A DNA stretch of 64,000 nt, taken from Stagonosporopsis chrysanthemi. Lineage: Eukaryota; Ascomycota; Dothideomycetes; Pleosporales; Didymellaceae. The stretch spans positions 1 to 64,000 of the forward strand of contig JAFISE010000016.1 of the NCBI GenBank assembly GCA_022560025.1, read 5' to 3'. Position numbers and translations under genes: made by a program. The notes beneath the pieces were generated by a model that was given only the letters and a program-made list of their open reading frames with translations, was not told the DNA's origin and searched no databases. Below are positions 43,901 through 55,900 of the stretch, in pieces; position 1 is the first letter of the stretch, and each line of letters begins with the position of its first letter.

Positions 43901-46900
43901 CACATCAGTAGGCTGCAGGAGTGCACCTTGCTCCTCCGACTGTGCTTCGGCAATTGGCTGCACAACATCGTCTCTCAAGGTGTCAAGTGCTGGGACAACC
44001 TCACCCGATTCCACTACGACATCTTCCAGTGTAGACTCGCGCTTGCCCTTCCTGCCCTTCTTTTTCTTCTTCGAGCTACTCGCGCCGTCTGGAGTCTCTT
44101 CAGCAGGCGCTGTTCCTGACTCGCCTGCCGAAGCAAGTTCTCCCGTTCCATCTCCCTTCTCTGCTGTGAGCGACACATCAGTCGGCACAGCAAGGTCCAC
44201 AACACCGGTATCTTCGATTTGCGCCTGAGCATGCTCCACCGGCGCAAGCGGCTCCAGCTCAGGGTCGCGGTCAGCTTGCATTCCGGCCACCTCTTCCACC
44301 TCCTTTCCAGTCGCCTCATCTTGCTGCTCCTCTACAGCATCCAAAAGAGTGTCTTTCGTCCCCAAATGAAGATCACGCGCACTAGTACTGGCAAGCCCAA
44401 CACTGCCATCGGCATCAGGCAGGGGATATTGTGACGGTATCCCTGAGGAAGAAGAAAAGGGTGTCTCCGAGGTAAGGGGGGTTGATGGAGACGGCTGGGG
44501 TTCAGAAACATTGGCTGCCCGAGTCGTCTCATCCGCTAAAAAAGGAACGGTCGCGGTCTGTGGTTGGGTGTCTTCACTGGAAGCGGGCAATGCTTTAGAT
44601 GCCTCGTCAAACGGTGTGGGAGGCGCTGATGCTTCGCTTTCGACCGCTGATGTGCGCTTGGCTTTCTTTGCTTTCTTTTTGGCTGCTTTAGAAAGCGTGG
44701 CTGGTGGCTCTGTGGCCGGCACCGATGCTGAGGGTTCTTCAGTACCTGGCGACTCCGAAACGAGTGCGCCGGCAGTCTCCGGTGGCTGCAGTGAAGGTTC
44801 CTCCCGCGGTGCAGGTGGAGGACGATCCTTCAGCACTGCCTCAGCAGGCGCGTCAGCGCTGCCGGCAGTAACGATCTGATCATCTTTGACTTCCTCTGCA
44901 GGCGTGGCCGCTGTTGATGCCTCATCGGCCTTGGTCTGCGGTTCGCTGACAATCTCCTTCTGCGGAGCCTCCATAGACACTTCGCGTACAGCAGCCGTTT
45001 CAGGAATGTCACTCTCAATGACAGACACCCGCTTCCCATTCTTCGCTTTCTTCTTGTCTTCCTTCGACATCGGCGCCGGCTCTTCAGTGGTGACATCCGC
45101 AACCGGCGCCGCATCTTCCGCCACCTCAGGGATTGCGTCGTCGCGAGAAGCAGCACCAGATGCAGTCTCCTCTACAGGGCCGACAATCTCAGCGGCAACC
45201 TCTGCAACGACCGTCGGCTCCTCTACTACTTGGGGGTCAGCCTTGGATGGCTCACCCAAAGCGAAGCTGTCGTGCTCAGCAACAGGCGTCTCGATTGGAG
45301 TAGAAGGCTCGGTCGGTTCGGCAACGGACGCGCGTTTGGCTTTCTTGGCCTTCTTTTTCTCTTTCTTGGACAGTGGAGTGGGATCTTCTTGAGGGGTCTC
45401 TGTAGGCTCGATGGCAGGAGGCTCAACTGCAGAGGGCTCAGTAAGAGGCTGCTCAGTAACAGGCTGCTCGGTAACAGGCTGCTCGGTAACAGGCTGCTCA
45501 GTGACAGACTGCTCAGCGACAGTCTTTTCAACCGCACCTGCTGCCTCAAAGACCTCTTGCTCCACATCCAGAACAGCAGAGGGAACCTCGTGCTGATCCG
45601 CAGCGGGCGGTTCTTCGACAATCAGCCCCTCCTCGTCAGTAGGATCCTCTCCTCTAGCGACAACGCGCTCAGCGACCGCGTTTCGCGTACTCTCCTCCTC
45701 ACCCAGCGTACCAGGGTGCGATTCCTCCACGCCGGAAACGCGTTTATTCTTTTTCGCCTTCTTCCTGTCCTTCTTGGAGAGAACGGGCGTCTCTTCCATC
45801 GGCTGCGGCTCGGGCTTGGACTGGGGGTCCTCCGCAGAAGCATCTTCTGTAGCACTCTCCACAATCGACTCGACAGCTGTCTCCACTTCCGTCTTCTGCG
45901 ACGGACCAGTGCTGGCGGGAGCAGCGGGTATGGTCTCCTCTTGGCCAATAACCTCAGACCCCTCCATCTCTCCCGCGACTGGAGTGCGCGCAAGGGCAGG
46001 CTCGACGGCGTCCACTGCAATCGACATGGCAGCAGCGCCGCCGTCGGTGGGTGCTGGGACCTGCTCTATGGCAATTTGTTCAGGGACGACGTCTTCAGTT
46101 GGTGTGACGGCACTCTTCTCTTCGATAACCTCTCGGCTCTTGTCATCATCGGCTGGAGACAGCAGCACAGGCTCGCTGATCTCGGCAGCTGGCGTCTGAG
46201 GTTCCGAGACCGAGTCGCCCTTCTTACCCTTCTTCTTCTTCTTGCTCTTCTTCGTGGAGACGGGCTCTTCAGCTGCTGGGACAGGCTCTGTGACGGGCGC
46301 AGGTGCTTCTTGATCCACCACGGGCTCAGCAGGGTTGCTGGGAGTGGTAGTGTCGGATTCAGTGGTGGTAGGTTCTTCGGCGACAGCAGACTCAACAACC
46401 TCCGGTTCAGAAGCCACGACGGTATCTTGCTCACGCAGCTCCTGTTCGGCAATGGTGTCCTCAACCAGCATATCCTCTGCGGGCCATGCCTCATCAGCAA
46501 CCGCCTCGGGAACCGCTTCTTCGGCAGCGGCTGACTTGTCTTCGACGACCTCTGCCTCACCGGCTCGAGCGCTCTCCTCCCTCTCCTCCCTCTCCTCCCG
46601 CTCCGCGTCAGCCTTGAGTTTCTTCTCCAATTTTTTCCTCTGCGACTTGTTGAGACCAGCATAGGGGTCGACCTCAGCTTCGACTTGCGCGTCATTCTCG
46701 ACAGAAGGCTTTTGTTCGGCCCCTACTTCAGAATCCACGATTCCGTGCTGCGCCGCCTCTGGAGCTGAGGGCTGCACAGTCTCCTCATGAGCAGGTTCGT
46801 TAGCAGTCGTCTGCTCGCTAGGCGTAGGGGTGTCGAAGTGAGTCTCTTCGGTGGGGGCAGGGGGCGGGATTTGCTCTTCAACTACGACAGGAGACGAGGC

Positions 46901-49900
46901 AACGGGTGGGGTGGCAGGCACTTCCGCCTCAGCAGCAGGCGCTTGAATCTCAGCGACTTTCTCAACCTCCCGCTGCGCCGCCTCAGCCGCCAATTTCCGC
47001 TCGAGCTTCTGCCTCTGCTTCTTGTTCAAGCCCTTGAACGGATCAACCGGCTCTTCCTCCCTAGCTGCTACCTCCTGAGCCGCAACTGGAGTCTGTAGTG
47101 CCGCGACTTCTCGCTCAATAGAAGAAAGCGCAGTGTCTTCTTGCTCGACAGCGAGCTGCGCCGCAACTCCATCCGCAGCGCTTTCTTCAGTTCCAGGTTG
47201 AACCGCCTTGTCGGCAGCGGGCACAGCCTCATTTTCTATAGCTGTGGGTGCAGATGTAGGCGTAGATGCAGGTGCAGAAGCCTCAGTCGAGATCTCTTGT
47301 ATAGCTGCGTGTTGCTCAGGAGCAGCCTGGTCTTCCTCTTCCTGCTTGACTTCAGCCTCCTCTTCCTGCTTGACTTCAGCCTCCTCCGTCTGCTTAGCTT
47401 CAGCTTCTTCCCTCTGCTTAGCTTCAGCCTCCGCCTTTATCTTCTGCATCAGCTTCTTCTTCTGCGCTTTGGAGAGGCCTTTGAAAGGGTCAACTGGCGC
47501 TGGCGCTGGCGTTGGCTCTTCCACAGAACCCTCTTTTGCCGAGACCTCAGTAGGTTTATCGGGGAGAGGTTCCTCAAGTGGATTCTCTGCGGACGATTCC
47601 TCAAGCTTCGTCTCAGCGGGCCCGTCTTTCTCTCCAGACTCGACTCGCTCTTGTCCGCCGCTTGGCTCGACGATCGGCGCAGCCGCGGTATCGCGAGCGC
47701 CATCATCCTCTGCGTTCGGCACACTGCCAGAATCATCGGTCTGAGTAGTTGCAGGTGGTTCGCCGACCCCGAGCGTCTGGGGAGCATCTGGTGTTGGCTC
47801 GGTGACGGGGAGGATCGGTTCAGTCGTTTGCCCAGGAACTGGTTCTCCAGCTCCTTCATCCCTCGCAGCGACGACATCTGCAGTCTCAGTAACACGGACC
47901 TTGGTTGCCTGTGCTTCCTCCTCTTTCCGCCTCGCCTCTGCCTCCGCCTTAGCTTTCAGCTTCGTCTCCAGCTTCTGGCGCTGGTTCTTGTTCAGGCCCT
48001 TGAAGGGATCGACGGGCTCCACGGGGGACGTTTCGACAATGGCCTCCTTTGCACCAGCAGCTTCCTTTGCATCGGTAGCTTCTGCCGCGGCAGACTGTGA
48101 AGCGAACTCAGGCACAACAACCTCTCCCTCTGCTGTGCGATCCTCCGCGGTGACGAATTCTTTGGTCGCATACTCCACAGTCGAAAGAGCACCTCCGTCT
48201 CCGGCCTCCCTTGCGCTGGCTTCCTGTCCACCTGGTGTATCAATGGGCGTGTCGCTGACCGCCTTTGCGTCAGGCTTATCGACAGCGACAGGTTCCACGG
48301 GTTGGCTCTGGACATCCGTTTCCGCGTTGCGTGGGATATCAGCAGGCATCGCTACCTCGGGCGGCACATCTGCTGTATCTGCATCGGCCGCAGCGGGAAC
48401 GGGTTCGACGTTGGGTGCCGTCTGGACAACAGACGCGGGATCTGCTTCTTCTACGGCCAGAGACTCGGTGGGATGTTGCGTCTGCTCTGTTTCCTTCTCA
48501 GCAACGATCACGTTCACCTCCTCCTTCTCTTCATCTGCAGGCTGGGCTTGAGCTTCAGCTTCGACCCGCGCCTTGGCTTCAGCCTCAGCTTCTGCTTCTG
48601 CCTTTAATTTGCGCTCGAGCTTTTGTCTCTGCTTCTTGTTGAGGCCTGCAAAGGGGTCGACAGGCGTTTCCTTCTCAGGTGGAGCAGGGGCGTCGGCTTC
48701 GACGGTGGGTGGCGTTGTGGACTGGACCGGAGGGTCAGCTGAGGGTTGAGTATCAGGCACAGCCGTCAATTCATCCGCAGGCTTCTCGCTGTGTATAACT
48801 TCCACCTGCGCAGGGTCTGTTGGAAGAGGCACAGACTCGCTGTCCGCTGCCTTCTCGCCTGCTTCTTCCTCAGCCGCAGACGCCTTCTCCGTAGTCAGAT
48901 CCTCTGGCGCGGTAACGTCTGTGGCTGCGACAGTCTGTGCAGGATCATCGGAAGGAGCAATTATCCCAGTCCTCTGGACCTCCTCCGTCGGTGCTTCAAG
49001 CTGCTCAGTCTTAGCCTGTAGAGAAGATGCTTCTTCTTCCTCGGCAGCTTTCAGCTTGGCCTCCGCATCCATTTTCTCTTTCAACTTCTTCCGCTGCTTC
49101 TTGTTGAGGCCGGCGAAGGGGTTGATGGGTTCTGCGACCTCTTGGGCGGGTTCTTGGAGTGATTCGGCAGCCACGGCTTCGATATTCGCTGCCTCGATAT
49201 TCACTGTCTCAACGGTAGCTGGCGTCTCTTCATCCGGATCTTGTTGTTCGGCTGTCTGCTCATCAATTGGAAGCTGTGGCTGTGGCTGCAGGTCCTGCGT
49301 GGCTTCGTGTGGCACTTCGATCTTAGCATCGACATCGACACCACCATCAGCCCCGACATGTTCTTGCACAGGCTGCTCGACATCCTCAACTGCCCGTTCG
49401 TCAGTAGCGGCCTCAGCCTGAGTCTCCGTCTCCGCCGAAGGCGGGTCATCTGCCTTTTCCTCTATTGCAGGGACAGTCTCTGCAGCTATACGCGCATCTT
49501 GACTATTATCGACCACCATAGATGCCGCGGGTGCAGACGTTTCGGCCTCTGCCTCCTTCAACGCAGCCTCGGCCTTCATCTTCTGCATCAGCTTCTTTTT
49601 CTGCGTTTTAGAGAGACCTTTAAAGGGATCAGAATGCTCCGCCTTTGTCGGCGTCACGGGCGCTACTACTGCCTCTGTTTCTTGCGCGAGAGGTGTCGAT
49701 GCAGCAAGTGTAGATGCAGCGAGCACATCAAGTGCCTCATCCGCATCCTTCACATGTTGTGCGGGCTCCACAGCGGGGAGTGGTGGCTCAGTCGCTGCGT
49801 CCGTCTCGGGGGCTACCTCGAGGGCAGGTGGGCTTGCCAAGGGTGCATGTTGCGCGTCGGGAGTGTCGTCCAGGGGTGGCGATGCAGGTGCTTCTACTAT

Positions 49901-52900
49901 CGTAGCAGCGACGGGAGATGGAGATGCTGGGCGAGGTAGGGGGTCTTCGGCAGACTGGGGCTCTGCTTCTGCGGCAACGGGGGCAGCGGCATCAGCATCG
50001 GCTTTAGCATCGGCTTTAGCCTCAATCTCAACCTCAGCCTTAGCTTTAGCACCAGCCGCAGCCTCAGCCTCAGCCTCCCTTAACGCAGCTTCAGCCTTCA
50101 TCTTCTTCTCCAGCTTCTTCCGCTGCGTCTTAGTGAGGCCCTTGAACGGATCCTCGTCGACCGGTGCAGCCTCTTGACTCTCAGCCTGCGTCTCCCCGGA
50201 GACAACATCACTGCCAGATACCTTGCTTGTGACTGCCGTCTCCTCCGGTGCAAGTTCAGACTCTCCTGCAGCGGGCGCAGTATCAACAGGTACGTCCACT
50301 GGAGAAGCATCCTCCAGCACCTCTCCGTCACCAGGCGCAACAGCAGGCGCGGCCTCGAACGCCGGTTGCAGGATATCCCTCGTCATCTCATCTTGCACCG
50401 ACAGCTCGCGCGGCGGTGGAGGCTCGACATCCGCAGTCTCCTCTGTAGTAGCTGCAGCGGCGGCTTCGATGGGTGGCTCAAGCTGTGCCGTGTCTTGTTC
50501 GAGGGGTGGAACATCTGATGCGGGGACGTCTTGCGCAAGACCGTCTGGTGCAGGAACCTCTTGCGAAGAAATGTCTTGCGCCGCACCGTCCTGTCCAGCC
50601 ACGACGTCCCCCGCAACGACGACTTCCGCTGCGTCCAGAGCCTCCGGCTCAGTCACAGGCGTACTGGGCTCGGCATCTGCTTCCTTCCCCTTCTTGCCTT
50701 TCTTCTTCTTACTCTTCTTCGACTCAACAGGCGGCTCTGCCTGAATCGGAAGTGTCTCGACATCTCCATCTCGAGGCAGGGGCAGGTCGCTGGGTGCTTG
50801 AGTTTGACCAGTCTCATCGTTCGGAACCGGGGCAAGCTCATCCTTGCCCTGCTGCTCGAGAACGACCTCGTCCTGTGCAATTGGCGTGGAGTCCGCTGCT
50901 GCGGTCTTAGCTGAGGCGACCTCGCGCTCTGTGGACTGAGTCGGTAGCGGCGGCTCATCAGCATTAGCCTCATCTGCTTTCTGCTCGGCCTCGTCCTGTC
51001 CGCTTGACTCCTGGGTCTGGCTGACAAGCTCTTCAGTCTTCTCTGGCACCGTGGCAGTCTGTTCGTCGTGCCCGCTCGGTCCAGCCTCAATCTGAGCTTC
51101 ACCAGCAGGCTCAACGGCAGGCGCATCCGGCTCATCGGCCGACTTCCCCTTCTTGCCCTTCTTCTTCTTCTTGCTTTTCTTCGACTCTACAGCCGGCTCT
51201 TCTTGGCCAGGGGTCTCGACTGCCGTGGAGATTGGAGCCTCAGAAGCCGGCTCGGGCGCGGTGGTAGACTCTTTTGGTTCTGGTACTGTAGCAGTGAGGT
51301 TCTCCTCTGCGGTCGATGTCGGTTCTACGGATAGCGGCTCAGGTGCGGTAATCGAGGCCTCTTCTGGTGCCACTGCAGGAGCGGATGTGTCGTCTGCAGG
51401 GACGTCTGTGGTTGGGGGGTCTGAGAGATCGTCTTTGGGGGCCGGAGCATCTGTGCTCTGCTGCTCTTCAATCACCGCAGGAATCGCATCCGGTGCCATA
51501 TCTCCGCTTGCCTGTGCGGCGGCATCATGAAAACCCGCCTCACCCGTAGCAGCCTCACCCAAAGCAGACTCAGCTACAGACTCGACTGCGTTCTCAGCCG
51601 TACTTTCTTGCGCAGCCATCTCCCCGGCAGAAGTCCCCACATCCTCCAGGCTTGCCACGTCGCCACTCTTGCCCTTCTTCTTCTTGTTCTTCTTCTTGTC
51701 TTTCTTCGAGAGGGGAGTAGTGACCGTGGGAGTGTCCGCAACGGGCGGAGCATCGACGGCAGACGCCTCTACAGCAGAAGTCTCAGCTGTAGGAGCGTCC
51801 TCTACAACAGGAGCCTCGACAATAGAAGACTCCTCGGAGGTAGGGGCTACCGTGACGGCAGAAGTCTCTACAACGTCAGCCTTGACAGTGGGAGCATCCG
51901 CAACGATAGGGGCATCCTCGATCATAGGAGACTCGTCGACAGGTGTAGCCTCGACAGGTGGGGCCTCGACAGGTGGGGCCTCAGTACTAGGAGCCTCCTC
52001 AACCCCAGGGACATCCCCACCAGTAGGAGCCTCGACAACCTCAGCGTCCACGGGTGTCGCTTGCGTCTCGCCACCCACCTCCGTCTCGCAAGGCGCCGCT
52101 CCCAACTCGGCTACCCGCTGCCCCTGGTCTGCAGCATCTTCAACACGAATCGACTGTTGCGCAGGCGCGAGGGGAGTCGTGGTGGTCTCGACGACGGGCT
52201 CAGCGGTGGGCTCGAAAGGAGGCTCAGCGGTGGGCTCGAAAGGAGTTTCAGCGGAGGGCTCGAAAGGAGTTTCAGCGGAGGGCTCGGTGGTGGACTCAGC
52301 AGGCGGTCCAGTAGTAACAATCTCACCACCACCTTCCCTCACATCCGTCGTCAAGCCCGCGCTCTTCTTCTTGGCTTTCTTGCTCTTCTTCCTGCTCGGT
52401 GCTGGTGTTGCCGATGCTAATGCCTGTGTTTGATCGACGATGGAATCTGCATCTGCAACTCGCAAAGCTGTATCTTCATCCAGCAGAGCTGTATCTTCGT
52501 CCCGCGGAGCCGCAACAACGCCATCTCCACCCTCCGCGAGCGGCGCATCCTCCCCAGCGGCGGGAGAGGCGTGCAGCAGCTCTGCTTCGGCGGGGGAGCG
52601 TGCATCACCCAACCCAGCTTCGCGCGCCACGGACACGTCTTCTACTGCTTCGTCTCCCGTAGTACCTAGCCGGTCGACTCGCTCGTCATCCTCGCTCTTC
52701 TCCTCGCTCTTCCCCTCGCTCTTCTCTGCAGCACCAGCATCAACAGACACAGACACAGACTCGACCCCCGGGAACCTGAACGCTGGAACCCCACCGTCGC
52801 CAAAGTACGACTGCGGCGGCGGTGGCGGTGGGGGGACATGGGTTCCCGCTCTCTCCTCCACTGCGTCTGCGTCGCCGTCTCCGTCTCGCAGCGTCTCGTG

Positions 52901-55900
52901 CTCGTCGCTCAGAACAGCCGTACGCGCGTCTACTTGCTGCTCGACGGCAGGATCAGTGGGGTCGGCGATATGGTCTGGTTGCAGTACGTCTGCACCTACA
53001 TCGGGCGTTGCCGATGGGCCAGGGAGAGGGAAGGTGAATGCGGGACGGCCGGCGTCGCCAAAGAAAGCCGTCTGCGGGGGGGTGTATGTGTATGTGCATT
53101 CGTACGGCGGTAGTGCTGCTGCGTGGGGGGCGTGAGGTTCGTCCTGCGCGGTTGGTGCTGTGTCGACTTGGGCTGGCGGCGCTGCTTCGACTTGCGCTGC
53201 CGGCACTTCTTCCTCGACTTGGCCCATTGGCGATGGCATCGCCTCTTGTGCTGTTCCGGCTGTTGTTGGAGCAGACGCGTCTTCGAGCTCGACGGACTCA
53301 TTCGCGGGCTTCGCGTCGGGGCTCTGAGCCCGGGCTTTCTTGCCCTTCTTGCCTTTTCTCTTCTTGCTCTTCTCGCTTGGCGGCTCGGCGGGGACGGGGA
53401 CAGCAACCGCATCGTCTGCTGCTGCTGCTGCCACCACTGGGCCCTCGGTCTGATCAGCTTGATCCTCCGTCTGCTCAGCCGCCTCCGCCACGCCAGATAC
53501 AGCGGGCGTGAAGGCCGAGCCGCCGAACTCGAACGGCCTCCCATTGTCTGTGAAGACGGCGGTTGCGGTCGTGTTTGGAGAAGCGCGGTAGGTGCGTGGT
53601 AGGGGGATGTACGTGTCCGCCTCTTCATTTTGCGGCGTTAGATCTGCCGTCTGGGTCTCGGACTCGGGTTCCTGGGTCAACAGAGCGGGCGTAGTTTGCG
53701 CGTCCTTCTCGTCGTCGAGTGTGGGAGAGGCAGCGGAAACCGGTTCCGCGACCACCTCTCTCTCGGACTGCAGTATAGACTCCTCAGCATGGTTCGCAGA
53801 GGGGATGACCTCCTCTCGGTGGGTAAGATCAGCCGTCTCATCGCTATCCCTCGCTTCTGCTGCAGCGACCACAGGCGCCGCGATAGAAGCGGGTGTGGAT
53901 GGCTCAGCCTCGACCTCGACCTCAGGCTCAGACTCAGCCTTCTTCTCAACCTCATTCCCAGTCTCACCCTCAACCCTCCGCGACTCCTGCTCTTGCTCTT
54001 CCTCTTCCCCTTCCGTTTCAGCAATCGCAGCTCTAGAAACAGCTTCAGGTGCAGATTCGGCCGTCTTCCCTACATTCTCCACCTTCTCCTCCACCTCCCT
54101 CTTCTCCTGCTCTGTCGAAACAGGGGCTTGAGCTTGGGCTTGGGCTGGGGCTGGAGCTGGAGCTGGGGCTTGTTTCTTCCTCCCCCACCCACCAATAGCG
54201 CCCCACAGCCCGGCGCCCCATGATGAGCGTGCGGGCTCGGGCTCGGGCTCGGGCTCGGGGTGGGTGTCAGGAGTAGGGACAGCCTCGAGCTCGGTCTCGA
54301 CCTTGGGGGTAACGTCAGGCTTTAGGGCCGGCTCAGGGACAGTCTCAGCCTCCGGGACAGATGTTGGCGCTGGTGCTGATTCTGGTGCTGATTCTGGTGC
54401 TGATGCTGGTTTTGGTGCTGATTCTGGTTCTGGTTCTAGTTCTGGTGCAGATTCAGGTTCTGGTGCCGGTGCTGATTCTAGTACCGGTGCAGATGCCGGC
54501 GCCAATCCAAACCCAGAAGTCTCCGTCTGTTCGGGCGCGGGTACAGACTGGGGAGAGGCAGGCCGGATGAGTGCTTCGACGTCCTCATTGGCTAGCTGGC
54601 GAGATGGAGGCGGCTCTGTTGCTGGCTGCGTCTCTGGCTGCGTCTCCGTCTGCGTCTCTGGCTGCGTCTCTGGCTGCGTCTCTAGCTGCGTCTCCTTCTG
54701 CGTCTGCGTCTCCGTCTGCGTCTCCGCCTCCGTCTGCTTCTCCGTCCGAGCCACAACCTCAGCCTCAGCCTCAGCCCCCAGCGGCGCCGACCCAACAGAC
54801 GGCGATTCGAGCAGCAGAGCCGGCGTCAAGGTCCCATCGTCTTTGACCCGCACATCCAGTTCGCGAGACTGCTCCATCTGCTCCATCTGCACCGTGTTCG
54901 TGTTCGTGTTCGTGTACGTCTTCTCCGCATCATCAATCGTCTTCTCCGCATCATCAGCCGTCTTCTCCCCGTCCATCTGGGCCAGTGTCTCCGCATCTCG
55001 CTCTGCATCTCCTCCCGGTACAGCACCCAGGTCATGCGCTTGTGCACCCACCTCCTCCTCATCTATGCTAGGTTCTGCATGCGGGGCCGTGGGCTGCGCG
55101 GCGGGGGTGGTAGTGGTAGTAACAGCCATCTCCGGGGGTCCAGCCATCTCCATCTCCCTTTCCGTCTCCGTCTCCGTCTCCGTCTCCGTCTCCGTCTCCA
55201 TTTCCCTCTCCCTCTCCGTCTCGACACCACGCCCGCGAACCAGACGCGACTCAGACCCATCGCCCTCCACCTCATCACCATCCACAACCTCTCTCTCTTT
55301 CCCTTTCTCACCCTTCTTCCCCTTTTTCCCCTTCTTTCCTCTGTTATTGCTCTTCTCCTTCTCCTTCTTCTTGTTCTTGTTCTTCTTCTCCACAGCATCC
55401 GCAACACCGCCCGCCACTATGCCCGCGACACCGCCTACGAGCGCGCCGAGAGTGGCTTCTTGTAGTAGATTGGATGGTTTGGCAGGGTCGGAGGGCTCGC
55501 GCGTGGGGGACTTGGAACCGGAGGGGTCGGAGGGGAAGAAAGGGGAGGCGGCGAGGGGTTGGGCTGGTGGAGAGACGGGGTCAAGCGTCGTGACGACCCC
55601 GGTGCGGCACTCATCACCACCACCGGCTCGCTCGTCCCTCGCCCGCTCAAGCGCAGCGACCAGCGCATCGTGGCTCGGTGCAGTGGGCAGTGCAGCGTCT
55701 CCAGGTCCAGGTCCAGGTGCAAGTGCGAGGGGCAAGAAATTCGACGCCCGGGGCGTAGCCTGTCCGGACTCTGTCGCCTCTGCATCGACGTCCACATCCA
55801 CATCCACACCCTGTACCCTCCTCTCATCTCGCACCGCCGTCTGCGCCGCAGCAGCAGCAGGGATGCCAAAGCTCAATCCCAGCGCGTCGAAACCCGGGTC

